Below, one piece after another: positions 23,784 through 35,000 of a stretch of DNA of 64,000 bases (position 1 is its first letter; the number at the start of each line of letters is the position of its first letter). Source of the stretch: Erigeron canadensis (lineage: Eukaryota; Streptophyta; Magnoliopsida; Asterales; Asteraceae). The notes under the pieces are model-generated. The model had not been told where the DNA came from and made no database searches. It saw nothing but the letters and a program-made list of their open reading frames with translations. Where the stretch lies: positions 5,206,501-5,270,500 of the forward strand of contig NC_057768.1 in NCBI RefSeq assembly GCF_010389155.1, written 5' to 3'. The position numbers were made by a program, and so were the translations under genes.

Positions 23784-26767
23784 TTATATATATATATATA
23801 TATGGCTACCACTACAAAGAGAAAAAAATAAACAATGTTTTAATCTAGACCATTGAAAATAAACCAATAAGTTAATCTCTACCATTAAAACTAAAAGTCA
23901 ACTTTGATGGTTAATTATGGCAATAATGCATTAATCCATAATTAAAAAACCAGTTATTAGTTATAAATAAATAAATATAATATAGATAATAAAGGTGCAT
24001 CAAGTTGGCGTTCAAAAAAAATTGCATCTCCATGATAGATTAATGATAGATTTATGTTATCCAAAAGAAAAAAAGAGTTTGTATAAGATCCAATTAAAAC
24101 ATATTGAAAATTTGATTCTAATTAAATAATTAAATGAATACTCATTCAACAGTATTTTCAAATGTGTGTTAATATACATACTACGTTGAAGTAAAATTTA
24201 ATGCGTATTATATCTACAAAACTAGATTTTAGACCTGTGTCCAACACTGAACACAAGATTTAGGATATTATCAATATTAGATTTTCAAACATTTAAGTCA
24301 TAGAAGCTTTCAATTTTGAAGATATACGGTTATAAGTGTTATACTTTGCAAGTTGTAATACAAAAATCATAGGTTCGTCACTGTCATTATTATTTGAGAC
24401 ATATTGATGAAATTGTTTATCGTATTCATTCCACAAGGTACATGTTAATTTCACTATTATAGAACTTTTTGACACCAGTTGTACTCATAATGTGATATTA
24501 TTATGAAAGATAATTATGAATTAAAATATAAACATACTTGTGATCTTGTACACGCATAGGTTTATCTTCAAACATGTTTTATGAGAATTAAATAACAATT
24601 AGGATTGTTTTCATATTCTTTGATAATAATTAGGACGGTTGATTTGAGTGACAATTGTAACTTTAAACATTAATACGCAAACCTAATATATAAAAAAGGA
24701 GAAAGTGATGTACCTTTTTGATTAAGATATATAATAAATCTTGAATGGGGTTCATATTGATTTGGATTTAATATTCAAGTAACCATCTGTCATAAATCGT
24801 GCTTTGTTCTGTGATCGTCTCATGTTCAGTGATTCCTATTGTGTGTAGGATAAGCATGTTGTATATCGTCATCTACTATTATGTTCGGGATATGTATTTA
24901 GAGTTCAAATTATGTTTATATTAAACATTAAACTAAATATGAATATTTATTATTTATAAAAATCTAATTTAATATTTGTTACTAAGTCACTAGGTTTTGA
25001 AATAATTTTTTATAGACAATATTTAATATGTTGAATTTTTTTAACTAATTAAATGATTATAAATTTTAAAAAAAATCTCAAGTTGATGGTTAAAAATGAT
25101 ATAAATCAAGTATTTAGGGCTAAAAATGTAAATTATTAATTAAAAACAAAAAAGTGTACATTATGAGACTTTTTCTACAAAATAATATAAATATAAATAT
25201 AATAATATATTTGGATAATGATTATTAAGATTTTTAATTTATAGCTAATCTAAATGATGGCATAAGTGAGAGTCTATTTGATAAAATTGAGCGATTTGAT
25301 TGGTTAATATGTCATTAGTTCAACTGTCTTATAGTATATATTAAGATTAAAATGATGACTATGTATATATAAATAAAAATAAAAATATAATGATAACATC
25401 TTTATATAAAATAATAATTAAAATAAATATAAATATACAATTATAAAAGAATATAACCATTTAATATAATGGAGATATTGTTTTTTAACGTAAATTATGA
25501 GCATAGAATAACACATTATTTATGACGCAATGTTAATTATGAACCAACCATTAAAAGTTTTAAGTCAAAAATCTCAATTAGTACTTGACCAGAGTCGACT
25601 GAATTAATTATAATGACTTTGTTTTTTGGACCAGGTTGACTAATCAAATGAGTTGTTTTTTGTTCAAATGGGTTAGCGGTTTTTTAAAATATGATTTTTA
25701 AAAGTTGATTAATAACTACATTAAATTTAAATGCCCTGGTTTAAGGGTCGACTAAAAAAACTAAGATCCCAGCTCGGACGCAATCCAAAATTCATGTTAG
25801 CGGGTTAAAATCCATGACGATTTCAAGTCGGATTCCGGTTTGGTCGAGTTTCAATGTGATATATATATATATATAGGTTTCTTTTGTAACCAATCACCGA
25901 CCGTGTATTGGGAGGGGATAGTTATATATATTGTTCACACTCGACTCTACATATAGAAAATATAATAATTTGTTTTTAATCTTGAACTCATAAATAAATT
26001 AAACATTCAATCTACATGTTAAAGCAGGAGACATTATTTAGGAAGGAAGGTGTCCATCTAAGCTTTAACTAAAATTGAGAATTAAAAATGAGTTTGGTTA
26101 AAAATGTAACAATATAATGACATTTTGAGATATATGATTTTAGATATGTTTTGAATTAATTAATCAAAAAAACAAAAAAAATATAATTGTCATGAAATAT
26201 ATTAGTCAAGCAATCAATACTATGTGTTTCAATTAAATCACCACTTAATTTAATGTGTAAAGATTTTATTCAAAAACTAGAATAGTATCCGTACAATGCG
26301 TAAAATGATAAATAACGAAAAAAATTTAAATTTAGATTTAAAAATGATGCTCATAAGTTTTTACTTGGGAAAAACGGATGAGGGTGATGATGGTTAACTT
26401 TATCAACCGTCAATTTAAAATTTTAATGCACGAGTAAATAACTTTATATAAAATAGTAACTAAGACAAGTATAACTATAATTATAAAATAATTAATTGGG
26501 ATTGACGAGTTCGGTTGACGAATTGATAAAATCCAACACGAACCCGACCTCATATCAATATCGAGTTTGAAATCTCAATTTAAATCTGTCAATCCGTAAA
26601 CCCAAACCCAATCCAACCGCCAACCTAAAAAAATTGGGTTCGCAGGTTAAATGAATAGGTTAATTGATTTCAAGTCATATGAGTTGATGAATTGGTAGAT
26701 TAGCGGGTTGGCTTCAGGTCATATGAGTTAGTGCGTTGACCCGGTCAACGACCGGGTATTGATCTAG
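23784..26767 (+). mobile_element. Helitron-like insertion, about 3 kb, no transposase
   Basis: Comparison with copy A defines the insertion between A and T in GCGAA|TAATAG. The 3' end has a perfect hairpin, ACCCGGTC-AAC-GACCGGGT (26739-26757), then ATTGAT and CTAG followed by host T: the Helitron 3' signature (hairpin about 6-12 nt before CTRR, A|T target). The 5' end is a TA run rather than canonical TC, so the 5' boundary may have expanded. The interior is AT-rich without Rep/helicase coding and may be composite (blocks at 25560-25880 and 26480-26760 look like separate repeats). Confidence 0.75.
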
Positions 26768-27060
26768 TAACAGATAGTTATCAATGACTTTTTGCAAAGT
26801 TATCTGATTGTTATTGTTATCTAAGTGTACATTTAGACTTAGAGCGAAGGAACAACTATATCTGCAAAAAGTTAAGATAATGAGTCATCTACAATAATGT
26901 ACAAACTATAACATATCTTATAAGTTATAACTATATAAAATAAGAAAAACCAAAATGCTACTAGAAGCATGGTAGAAACATGTTTTCTCCTCACAAACTC
27001 TCCTTGAAAATCACATATATAAGATCTCCCCTTGAAAACCATGACAGAAGCATGCTGCTA

Positions 27061-28256
27061 AAAGCATACTTGTTAACCCCATATAAAATAAGTATTGTTA
27101 TAAATAATTATTGTATGGATTGATTCTCCAAAAACTAAAAGCTTTAACTGAAAAATCTTAATTGTTTAACTTAAGAAAGTAAAAAAATAAATAAATATAA
27201 AAAGTCGAATGAAAGTTGGTTTTGATTATAGAGATTTTTTAAGTTGTCTTATGTTTATTATTTTATGTTGGTATTAAATATGTTCAAATATGTTGTATGT
27301 TTCTATTAGCCCAATCTAGTTTTAACGGAGACATGCGATATTTGGCTGTTAAGTATGATTACTTATCTTTTACCCTATACTAGTTTTTTACCGTTTGACC
27401 ATAGGTCTTTATGAAATTATTCTCTTTTACTTTTAGGTAGAGACAAAACTATCTACAACTTATCTCTCAATGTTACCTTTGGCAGGAATTAAGTATTGTT
27501 GTTGCTATAATCTTTTTGAGTTGTGCTTTAAAGAGACAAATAAAGTTTTAATTACGTTTTAATATTCTTTATGAAAACTTTTCATTATTCAAATAGAAAG
27601 AATGGTGATGCAATAATCGTATGTTTATGTGTGTATCCTTAAAACACAAGATGAAAAATCTCTATCAAAGTAAACTGATCGTTTGAATATCATATCCAAA
27701 TGGAAAACGTTGATGAATAAATACAAATCTAATTCCATTTTAATCTTACAACTAATAAAAAACAGGGATTAGTATTTCAAAATGTAAACAACTTTACACG
27801 AATTGTCATAGTGCGTATCGAACTTCTATTTTGTGTATTATATGTAGTAAACTTTCAAATACTGTGCATTATATATATTCGACCAATAAAAAATTTACAA
27901 TTGACGGCTTATATGGTTGCCACGTATATTTACATATATACATACAATGAAAAAGATTTTAAAAGTTCATTAGATAGAATTGAAATTTCATATACTAACA
28001 ATTCGTGTTGTAATACCTAAAAAGTAAACCAAAATCTGATAACTTCTCATAGATAAGTCAACCCTTTGTAAAGTTCATAAGTTCATAGGGCCAAATATTA
28101 ATATAATTGACAGCCCAACGAAAGAAAACTGAAATTACGAAGTTGTCCTCATACCTTAGACTTGGACTATTTACGTACTATAGATTAGTATCTCTCATTT
28201 CTTGAATGTTTCTTTTAAGAATCACAACAGAAATAAGCTATCCTTCTCCATAAAAT
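27061..28256. other. Intergenic, no gene seen
   Basis: AT-rich with no conserved reading frame. The last ~150 bp is presumably the promoter of the small gene at 28257. No clear TATA box was identified. Confidence 0.5.
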
Positions 28257-28535
28257 ATGGGCAACACTCCTCACAGGATCAAATCTTCTTATTTCCCCGG
28301 ATGTATTTCGCCGTCGTGTGTTCCGCTGCACGAGCAATACGCGATCATCAATCATCATAAGCACAACAGTAGTGTCTCTAATCGATGGACCCGAAAATGG
28401 AGGAGGATTATCAAAAAAGTTATTCAAGAAAGCAAGAAAAACATATTTGGTTCACCAAAACCTTTAACATTTCGGTATGATGCTGTTAGTTATTTGCAAA
28501 ACTTTGATGAAGGTAATCATAGTTGTGACTTGTGA
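28257..28535 (+). CDS. Small plant-specific protein with a YDAVSYLQNFDEG motif
   Basis: A single-exon 92-aa protein. The N-terminal part has Cys-rich FPGCISPSCVPLHEQY. The middle is strongly basic (RKWRRIIKKVIQESKK). The C-terminal motif FRYDAVSYLQNFDEG is shared, from memory, by a family of short uncharacterised, often stress-responsive plant proteins of similar length and order. No signal peptide or membrane span is seen. The function is unknown. The ATG is the first in frame and is followed by GGC. Conservation of three separate blocks makes a real gene likely. Confidence 0.8.
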   Translation: MGNTPHRIKSSYFPGCISPSCVPLHEQYAIINHHKHNSSVSNRWTRKWRRIIKKVIQESKKNIFGSPKPLTFRYDAVSYLQNFDEGNHSCDL

Positions 28536-28714
28536 GTCTTACGATATCAATGGACATTGATGCACACGTACAATCACAAGTTTTTGCGAAAATGCACGTA
28601 AGAGATTATAAGAGTTGTTCAGTTTTTGAGATCTGGTTTTTGTATAGGTGATGATCCGTATAATATTTTTGTAGTCGTACATTACCAAATATGTTTTAGG
28701 ATGTTATCTTTTAT

Positions 28715-28766
28715 TATTCTAAATGAATTATGTTTTGTGGTATTCTAAATGAATTATGTTTTGTGG
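28715..28766. repeat. Perfect 26-bp tandem duplication
   Basis: Two identical units starting TATTCTAAATGAATTATG, directly adjacent in the 3' flank of the small gene. Confidence 0.95.
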
Positions 28767-30477
28767 TGTACGACTAGAAGTACAATGTATGGATCATCTC
28801 CTTTTTGTATATACTAATTAGTGATGAAATGTTTGGAAAGGTATTTAACTTTAGTGCGAAGTCTATTTTGCGTATCAAATTTTTTAGTATGTGTATTCCA
28901 ACAATCAAATAGTGTTATAGCGTGTATCTAATTGTTCTTTTTGCTGACATACGATAAATTATTGCCGTATGATATCCATTAAGCAAAAGATATTGCGACA
29001 TATACATACGTACATTATTAATATATTTAAAATCGATCGGGCAAACACAATAATACGACATTTAATGTGGTATACAAAGTACAGATTTGATGCTATAGCT
29101 AAATACAATTAGAATGTTTAATCATTTTTATTGGATTTGGATTTGTCTTGCTGATTTTTGCTACTTTAGAATCTGTTCTGTAATAGTTAAAACTTTGATT
29201 TTGAAATAAGAAAAGTAGAAAACAATTTTGAGTTATATATCTATGTTTCAGCACTTAAAACAATTTTTGAGTTATCTATGTTTCAATACATATATAGATA
29301 GATAGATGTTATACATACATTTCGTTATTGGTATGTTGTTTTCGAATACATAAGCATCCTTATATCTCTATTGAAGTAATTTTCTCTAATCTTAAACTAC
29401 AATAGAATAAAAGGTATGTCGTATAGTGTAAATAATATTTGATTGACTTGGAACAACTAGAAATCAAACGATATATTTATTTGGGGACAAGAGATATGTT
29501 GATAGATATATAATATAGTAACGTGGATGAATGCAAAGAAAGTAAAGTTTATTGTACAGAATGGCCTGTAAATATGTCTCCCAAGAATATCATGGGACCT
29601 CGAGGGGAAAATAATTTTATAGAGAAGAGACAAAACCATTTGGGTTGGGCCTACAATAATCGTGTCTCGTTCCAATTTAGCAAATTAGCGGTGAGTGGTG
29701 ATTCAACATCAACATCATTCATAACCTCAAAGAAAAATTGTAATGAATTGAGTTGTAAAGAAAGGAAAAAAAAAGAGTTAAAAACCATATATATTTACAC
29801 TTATCTTTTATTATTAAGTTTAAAAATAGATTAACAAAATATACCATTTTTAAAAAAAAGATATATGATATTTTTATGAATATTAAAACAATTTAATTTC
29901 CTTTCCTTCGTCTAAAAGATGTGGTATTACGCTTTTATCATTTCTTTTTTTGTTTCTCACCTTAATGCAATGTTAGGGCATATTTGGTTGATGGTTTAGA
30001 CTTATGAGCCACAGGGAATAATATGTTTGGTTGATGGTTATGCTCGTAAGATATAAGGAACGGGAATGGAAATAATAATATGATGATACTCGTAAAGACG
30101 TAAATAATTAAATAAGGCCTGGTCGACTATATGGAATGAAGTCCATTACATAAAAGTTAATGGGCCATTAACTTATCTATAACTTTCGAGTCCAGCTACA
30201 ACTTTCGAGTCCAGTTACAAAACCCATCAAATATGGTGGACTCAAATTGACTACCCCACCACCCAAATCTTCAGAGCATCAATGTGATCCGTGTTCCTTA
30301 GGGGCAGCGCGTCACTAGTTCTAATCAACGACAAATCAACAACCATCCAATAATTAATCCTCCTAAATCCAACCTTATATCAGGATAATCTTAAATCTAC
30401 TTTTTATTTAATTACACACTCACAAAATTTAAAAAAAAAAAGAAAGACTTAAACACTTGCCTAGACGGGATGAATGA

Positions 30478-30518
30478 CCAAAGACGAGTCCAACCTTATG
30501 GTGTTCACTCGTCTTTGG
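30478..30518. other. Perfect 12-bp hairpin
   Basis: CCAAAGACGAGT and ACTCGTCTTTGG form a perfect stem with a 17-nt loop. No T-run follows. It may be a chance palindrome, a relic of an inverted repeat element, or a small-RNA fold. Confidence 0.6.
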
Positions 30519-30675
30519 ATGGAGGCGAATCTTGTGCACCTTAGGTATGGTTACTTACGTATTTGGGTTTGTATTCTCAAAAATGGATTTTGTGTTTTGC
30601 ATTTTGAAACAAATGTCCAAATTTGTTTTTTTAAAATTATATTTTCTCTTTTTTTTAGCCAAACATTTTTTCTAA

Positions 30676-30923
30676 CTAGCATGGTACCCGCGCAAATGCA
30701 GCGGCGGTGGCCATAATGCGATGGTGACGGGCGGCGGTGGTGACTGACGGTGGTGACGACGAGTAGTGTGGGCTATTATGTAAATCTAATTAATGTAATG
30801 GTTAGTATAGTTATTTTAAAGGTTGAGAGACTAATGGTGTTTTTGTTTCATGGAGGGCAATTCTTACATTTTTCCCCTTGTAACTTTCAAAGGGGGTCTA
30901 TTCATTTTAATAAGGAGTATAGA
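30676..30923 (-). mobile_element. Short non-autonomous Helitron, 248 bp
   Basis: On the minus strand it starts TCTATACTCC after an A and ends GCGCGGGTACCATGCTAG before a T. That gives the TC...CTRR ends and A|T insertion site of Helitrons, with a GC-rich imperfect hairpin near the 3' end. The interior is GGTGG/GACGG-rich. Confidence 0.7.
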
Positions 30924-31514
30924 TTAAGTGTTTTTTACAAACTTAATAGAGTAATTACTTTACTAATCTTTCGCTAGTGACAAAACTATTTATATCTCAC
31001 CTCTAGCAACCTTGGATTGAATACAGACTTTAGTAGTTGTAAGTTTATCGGCCATTACTGATTGAAATGGGTGGAATGTATTCCATTGGCACGCTAATTT
31101 TCCTAGCCAAATTTCCTGTCCACGTTCTCTTCCCTCATTTCCGCTTCTTTTTCATGATACCCTTCATTACTAAAGCTTTGCTTTTTTTACATAACTCAAT
31201 ATCTCGGCTTTGTTTTTTTTAACTACTTGTTAGTTTATCAGTGATTTGAACCCTAACAGTGACATCTAAGCGGCCAGTATGTTAGCTGTTGAAACCCGGA
31301 ATTTAACCATTCAACCAAATTTGATGTTTCTTTTTTGATTTAATAAACAAAAATAACCGTCAATCACCTATATTTTATTTAATACATACATAAATTATTT
31401 ATACATTCATTTACTTAATACACTTAATACTTAACGATTAAAAAAAGTAACGGGCCCTAAGAACCACTAATCTATCGAATTGAATGATCACACGCCTAGA
31501 AGGGACTTGAGTTA
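30924..31514. other. Intergenic, no gene seen
   Basis: AT-rich. A block near 31235-31310 (TTTGAACCCTAACAG, GTTGAAACCCGG) vaguely resembles degraded SINE B-box sequence. Confidence 0.4.
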
Positions 31515-31777
31515 CCCTCAGTTCTCGAGTTTTTTGTTGGAAGGAATGGAAAAGATTGTGAAGAATCTTAAAAATAGTTGTGTTCTTAAGTTTTATTTAA
31601 GAGAAGAAGAGAAAATAAAGGAAAAGATTTAGAAGGAGAATACACTATATTTTAGCCAAGAAACTTTCATCCCATTTTTGAGATGATTGGGAAGGATGGA
31701 AAATCCACTCCTTCTCTTCCATTCATCTCTCTTCTTCTCTTCTCCTTTCTTTAAAAATTGAACTCGAGAACTGAGCA
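31515..31777. mobile_element. Tourist-like MITE, 263 bp
   Basis: The termini CTCAGTTCTCGAGTT and AACTCGAGAACTGAG are exact inverted repeats of 15 bp. A TTA lies directly outside each end (31512-31514, 31778-31780), the 3-bp duplication typical of PIF/Harbinger MITEs. It lies in the 3' flank of the MADS-box gene. Confidence 0.75.
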
Positions 31778-32080
31778 TTAAGGTTTCAATTGTCGCATCT
31801 CGTTGTTTCCTTATATTTTCATTTTCATCGTATATTATTTAAGGAGTAATAATGTCTTGGATGAATGTTAATGCAAAGGGGTATGGTGATTGCATACTCT
31901 TTCCCGACAAGTTAAGGTTAAGCCTGAACAACAAAAACCATATAATTACAAGAACTGTTTTCGCGTAGCATGACCGTATCAAAGTTCACATCTTTTATAT
32001 TATGTATACAAAATCACAAACTTAAACAAATATAACGCAGAAGTTTCATAATCCCTATAGAATATGAATCCTGAAAATGA

Positions 32081-35000
32081 TTATTTTCCTGCATTGATCG
32101 TGCACCCAATGCATCTGCAAGATAGCAATATAAAAACAATCACAGCTAAACTTGTCATCAAATTTTCATCTTCAAAAGTGAAGCTTGTTTTGAGCACATG
32201 AGAAATAACTTTTGTCCACAAGCTGATGGTATTGTGTTTATTAAAATGCATGTGCTTACCGTGATCCTGTTCCTCTCAATGGTACGTCGAAAATCCTCTG
32301 AAGCCCAGATTGAGATAACTGTAGAGTAGTCGTGCTAGGAGTTTGGATGACACTGGAGTAATTACCGGTAGCAAACCCATTATTCTGATCACATATAGTT
32401 GCATACGCTCTTGCTTCGTAAACCTGATGGAAATATTTTTCTTTGAGTAAATATATATTGATATTAGGTTACTTAAAGGAATTTGTATATCTAGATTACC
32501 TTTTTGTAGAGTTCAACGTTTTCTTGATGTATCAGCCCCCCCTGTATAATAGAAAATCCCCATTCTTTTTAGTTAATTTGCATTTAATTAATCCCAAGAA
32601 CAACAAATGATTGAAAACTTTCACTTTTTTTTGATACAAAAATAGTAAGAATTTCATATTAAGTATGATTCAATTCAAACTTCCGTTGTAATTATTAGTG
32701 CTTTTGGTTTTAGTGTGTAATTTTTTCTGAATTTTATTGAATTAGTAGAGAAACTCTAATATATACTGTTTTGTAATCAGTTGAATAAATCTATTTTTTT
32801 ATTATTAACCAGGGAATTTCACCCGAGCCCAATTAACTTTTTAAGTGGGCAGTCAGACCCGGAGATCCAGGATTGCCCTGCAAATAGACCAGTGGAACCA
32901 GGCAAACCACCAGCTCTCGACAAGTTTGTATTAATAGCCTGGGCCGCTGGGGCTGATAGACTTACAGCTTATTGTAATTCATTTGAACTTGAGACCACCA
33001 TTATATTATTACAAGAAGTTACTGGTTAGCTACCCCTTTGGATTTTAATTAAATAAACTTGCTGACTTATATAAGGGCTTGGATTTAGGGAGACCACGGT
33101 TCAGGTCTTAAAGGGCAAGATATTTCCCTAATATGTGACGTGCCTTTGGGCGGACTATTAGGAGGTTTTCCTCCTACTAGGTATTGGGTGAGGGGTCTCT
33201 CTAGCGTGGACCCGGTTAAGTTTTGTTGTGATATACGATCCATACCTTTTAAAAAAAACTTGTTGAGTACTTGAGTTACATGTACAACGTACACTTATTA
33301 TTATTATTATTATTTTTTATCTTCGTGTAGTAGTAGAGTAAAATGAAAATGCGAGGGGATAGGAGATGGAACAAAAACCTCTTTGGTGAGTTCTTGTATT
33401 TCCTTGGTTAGAATAGCTTCCTGCAAAACATATTAAAATTAGTTGTTCCAATCTGAAAAAAACTAGTATATCTACAATAAAATCTAAATGGTAATTAAAA
33501 CTTGCTGAACATAATATAAATATCTTGAACTTCATTTTTGACATCAGTAATAGGTCAATACTCTAGTAAATTTGGGTTATTTCATTACCTTTTTCATGCG
33601 AATACCTTGCAGGCTTATTTCCAATTGGTTTTCCAGGTTTTGAAGGTCTTCAACTCCCAAGCCGCAGAATTCTCCCATCAGTTGGCTAATGTTACGCAAA
33701 CAGCCATATGAAAGAATAAAAATTCCCAACTTAAAATGCGGTATTGTTTTAATCCAAAAGATTTTCTACTTTTCGTATTACCGTAGGAAGTAATCTGCTA
33801 GTTACAAACTCACCGGTGAGCTTCATGCAAGTTTTTCAACTGTTCCTTCAATATTGCTACCTCCATTTGCCAAAGCTAGCAATCATTAATTCAACCAAAT
33901 GTATGTGAAAAATAAAAATATCACCGTGCTATGATTTCAATATATAAGTGCTCACTCGACATAGATCAATTTATCAGAGTTTTAGTTATTTTTATTATTA
34001 TGGGAAAAGATCAACTTATTAGAGTTAAATCTTTGTGAATTTAATTAATGTAACATATTTCGGTCATTGTTTATTTTATTTCTTATTTACCATGAAGTTT
34101 CACTCAAAAAGTATATAGATTGGTGGAGACATCATCACCCTGATGTCTTTGGCTCTATCTATCCATTATCCGGGAACTCCCCTATCTCAGCGGGGCACGC
34201 TGGAGGCCAAGTATGAAATCGAGACTTGTTATCCACCAAAATTAAAGTCACTCTAGTGAGCGCGCCCATGAGCATTTGCAGGGTGGTACCAGTTGAGCTG
34301 AACCCAATGGCACCGGCCAGAATTAATGATTTAAAGATCGATGAATTTATTTTTGTTCTTGTATTCATATTTGATCTTTCAGACAATCCATGAATGCTAC
34401 CGAAGCAAGACAAACGAACTACCTTTCAATGGAACTATATGTCTAGATAATGAGAAACTCTCTGTCACATGATTCTTTGTAGTTACACCAGTATCCTTTA
34501 CAAGTTTTCACAAGCTTTGAGTATCCGCAAGCTGTACTCCTTGGTTGATTTGAGATGTATATTGCAGGGTTATTTAAGGTCTTTGAAAGAGTGCTAATAT
34601 AACATGTGTTCGTAAATGTTAATATGTATCATATTTTTTATATACACACACACACACGTGTTCGTTATATCTGATTAAATCAGATTCGATCAACACCATT
34701 TAATTTTTTTTTTTTTTTTGAACGGCAGTGGTGATATGTTACATTTTAATATCATAGATTCGTAGTCAATGAAGCTAGTTATTATATGCTTACGTACTGT
34801 CTGTGATTTGGTTACATCTTAGTTAAATTTTATAATTTTTAATGTTGAATTTTTATGTATATGGTACCAATTACTAGCATCTGTTTTTTTTAAACGGCCA
34901 ACAAATGCTAAAGCCCAACACCTTCCAGGCCTCCAGGGTGATCCAGTGGCGAAAGGCCACCGCTAGTTCGCCCAACCTAGAGGCCAAACCAGAGTGCCTA

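Larger units (their letters stand above)
23035..27060. repeat. Segmental duplication, copy B, interrupted by two insertions
   Basis: Homologous to 20620-21640 in the same orientation, 2.4 kb downstream of it. A SINE (23067-23301) and a ~3 kb Helitron-like insert (23784-26767) interrupt it; both are absent from copy A. Removing them restores colinearity. Confidence 0.88.
28536..30675. other. Intergenic, no convincing gene
   Basis: This includes the 3' region of the small gene. A 103-codon frame at 29523-29834 has no recognised motif and ends in low-complexity sequence. A MITE-like block with TTTGGTTGATGGTT phrases lies around 29980-30100. Confidence 0.5.
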
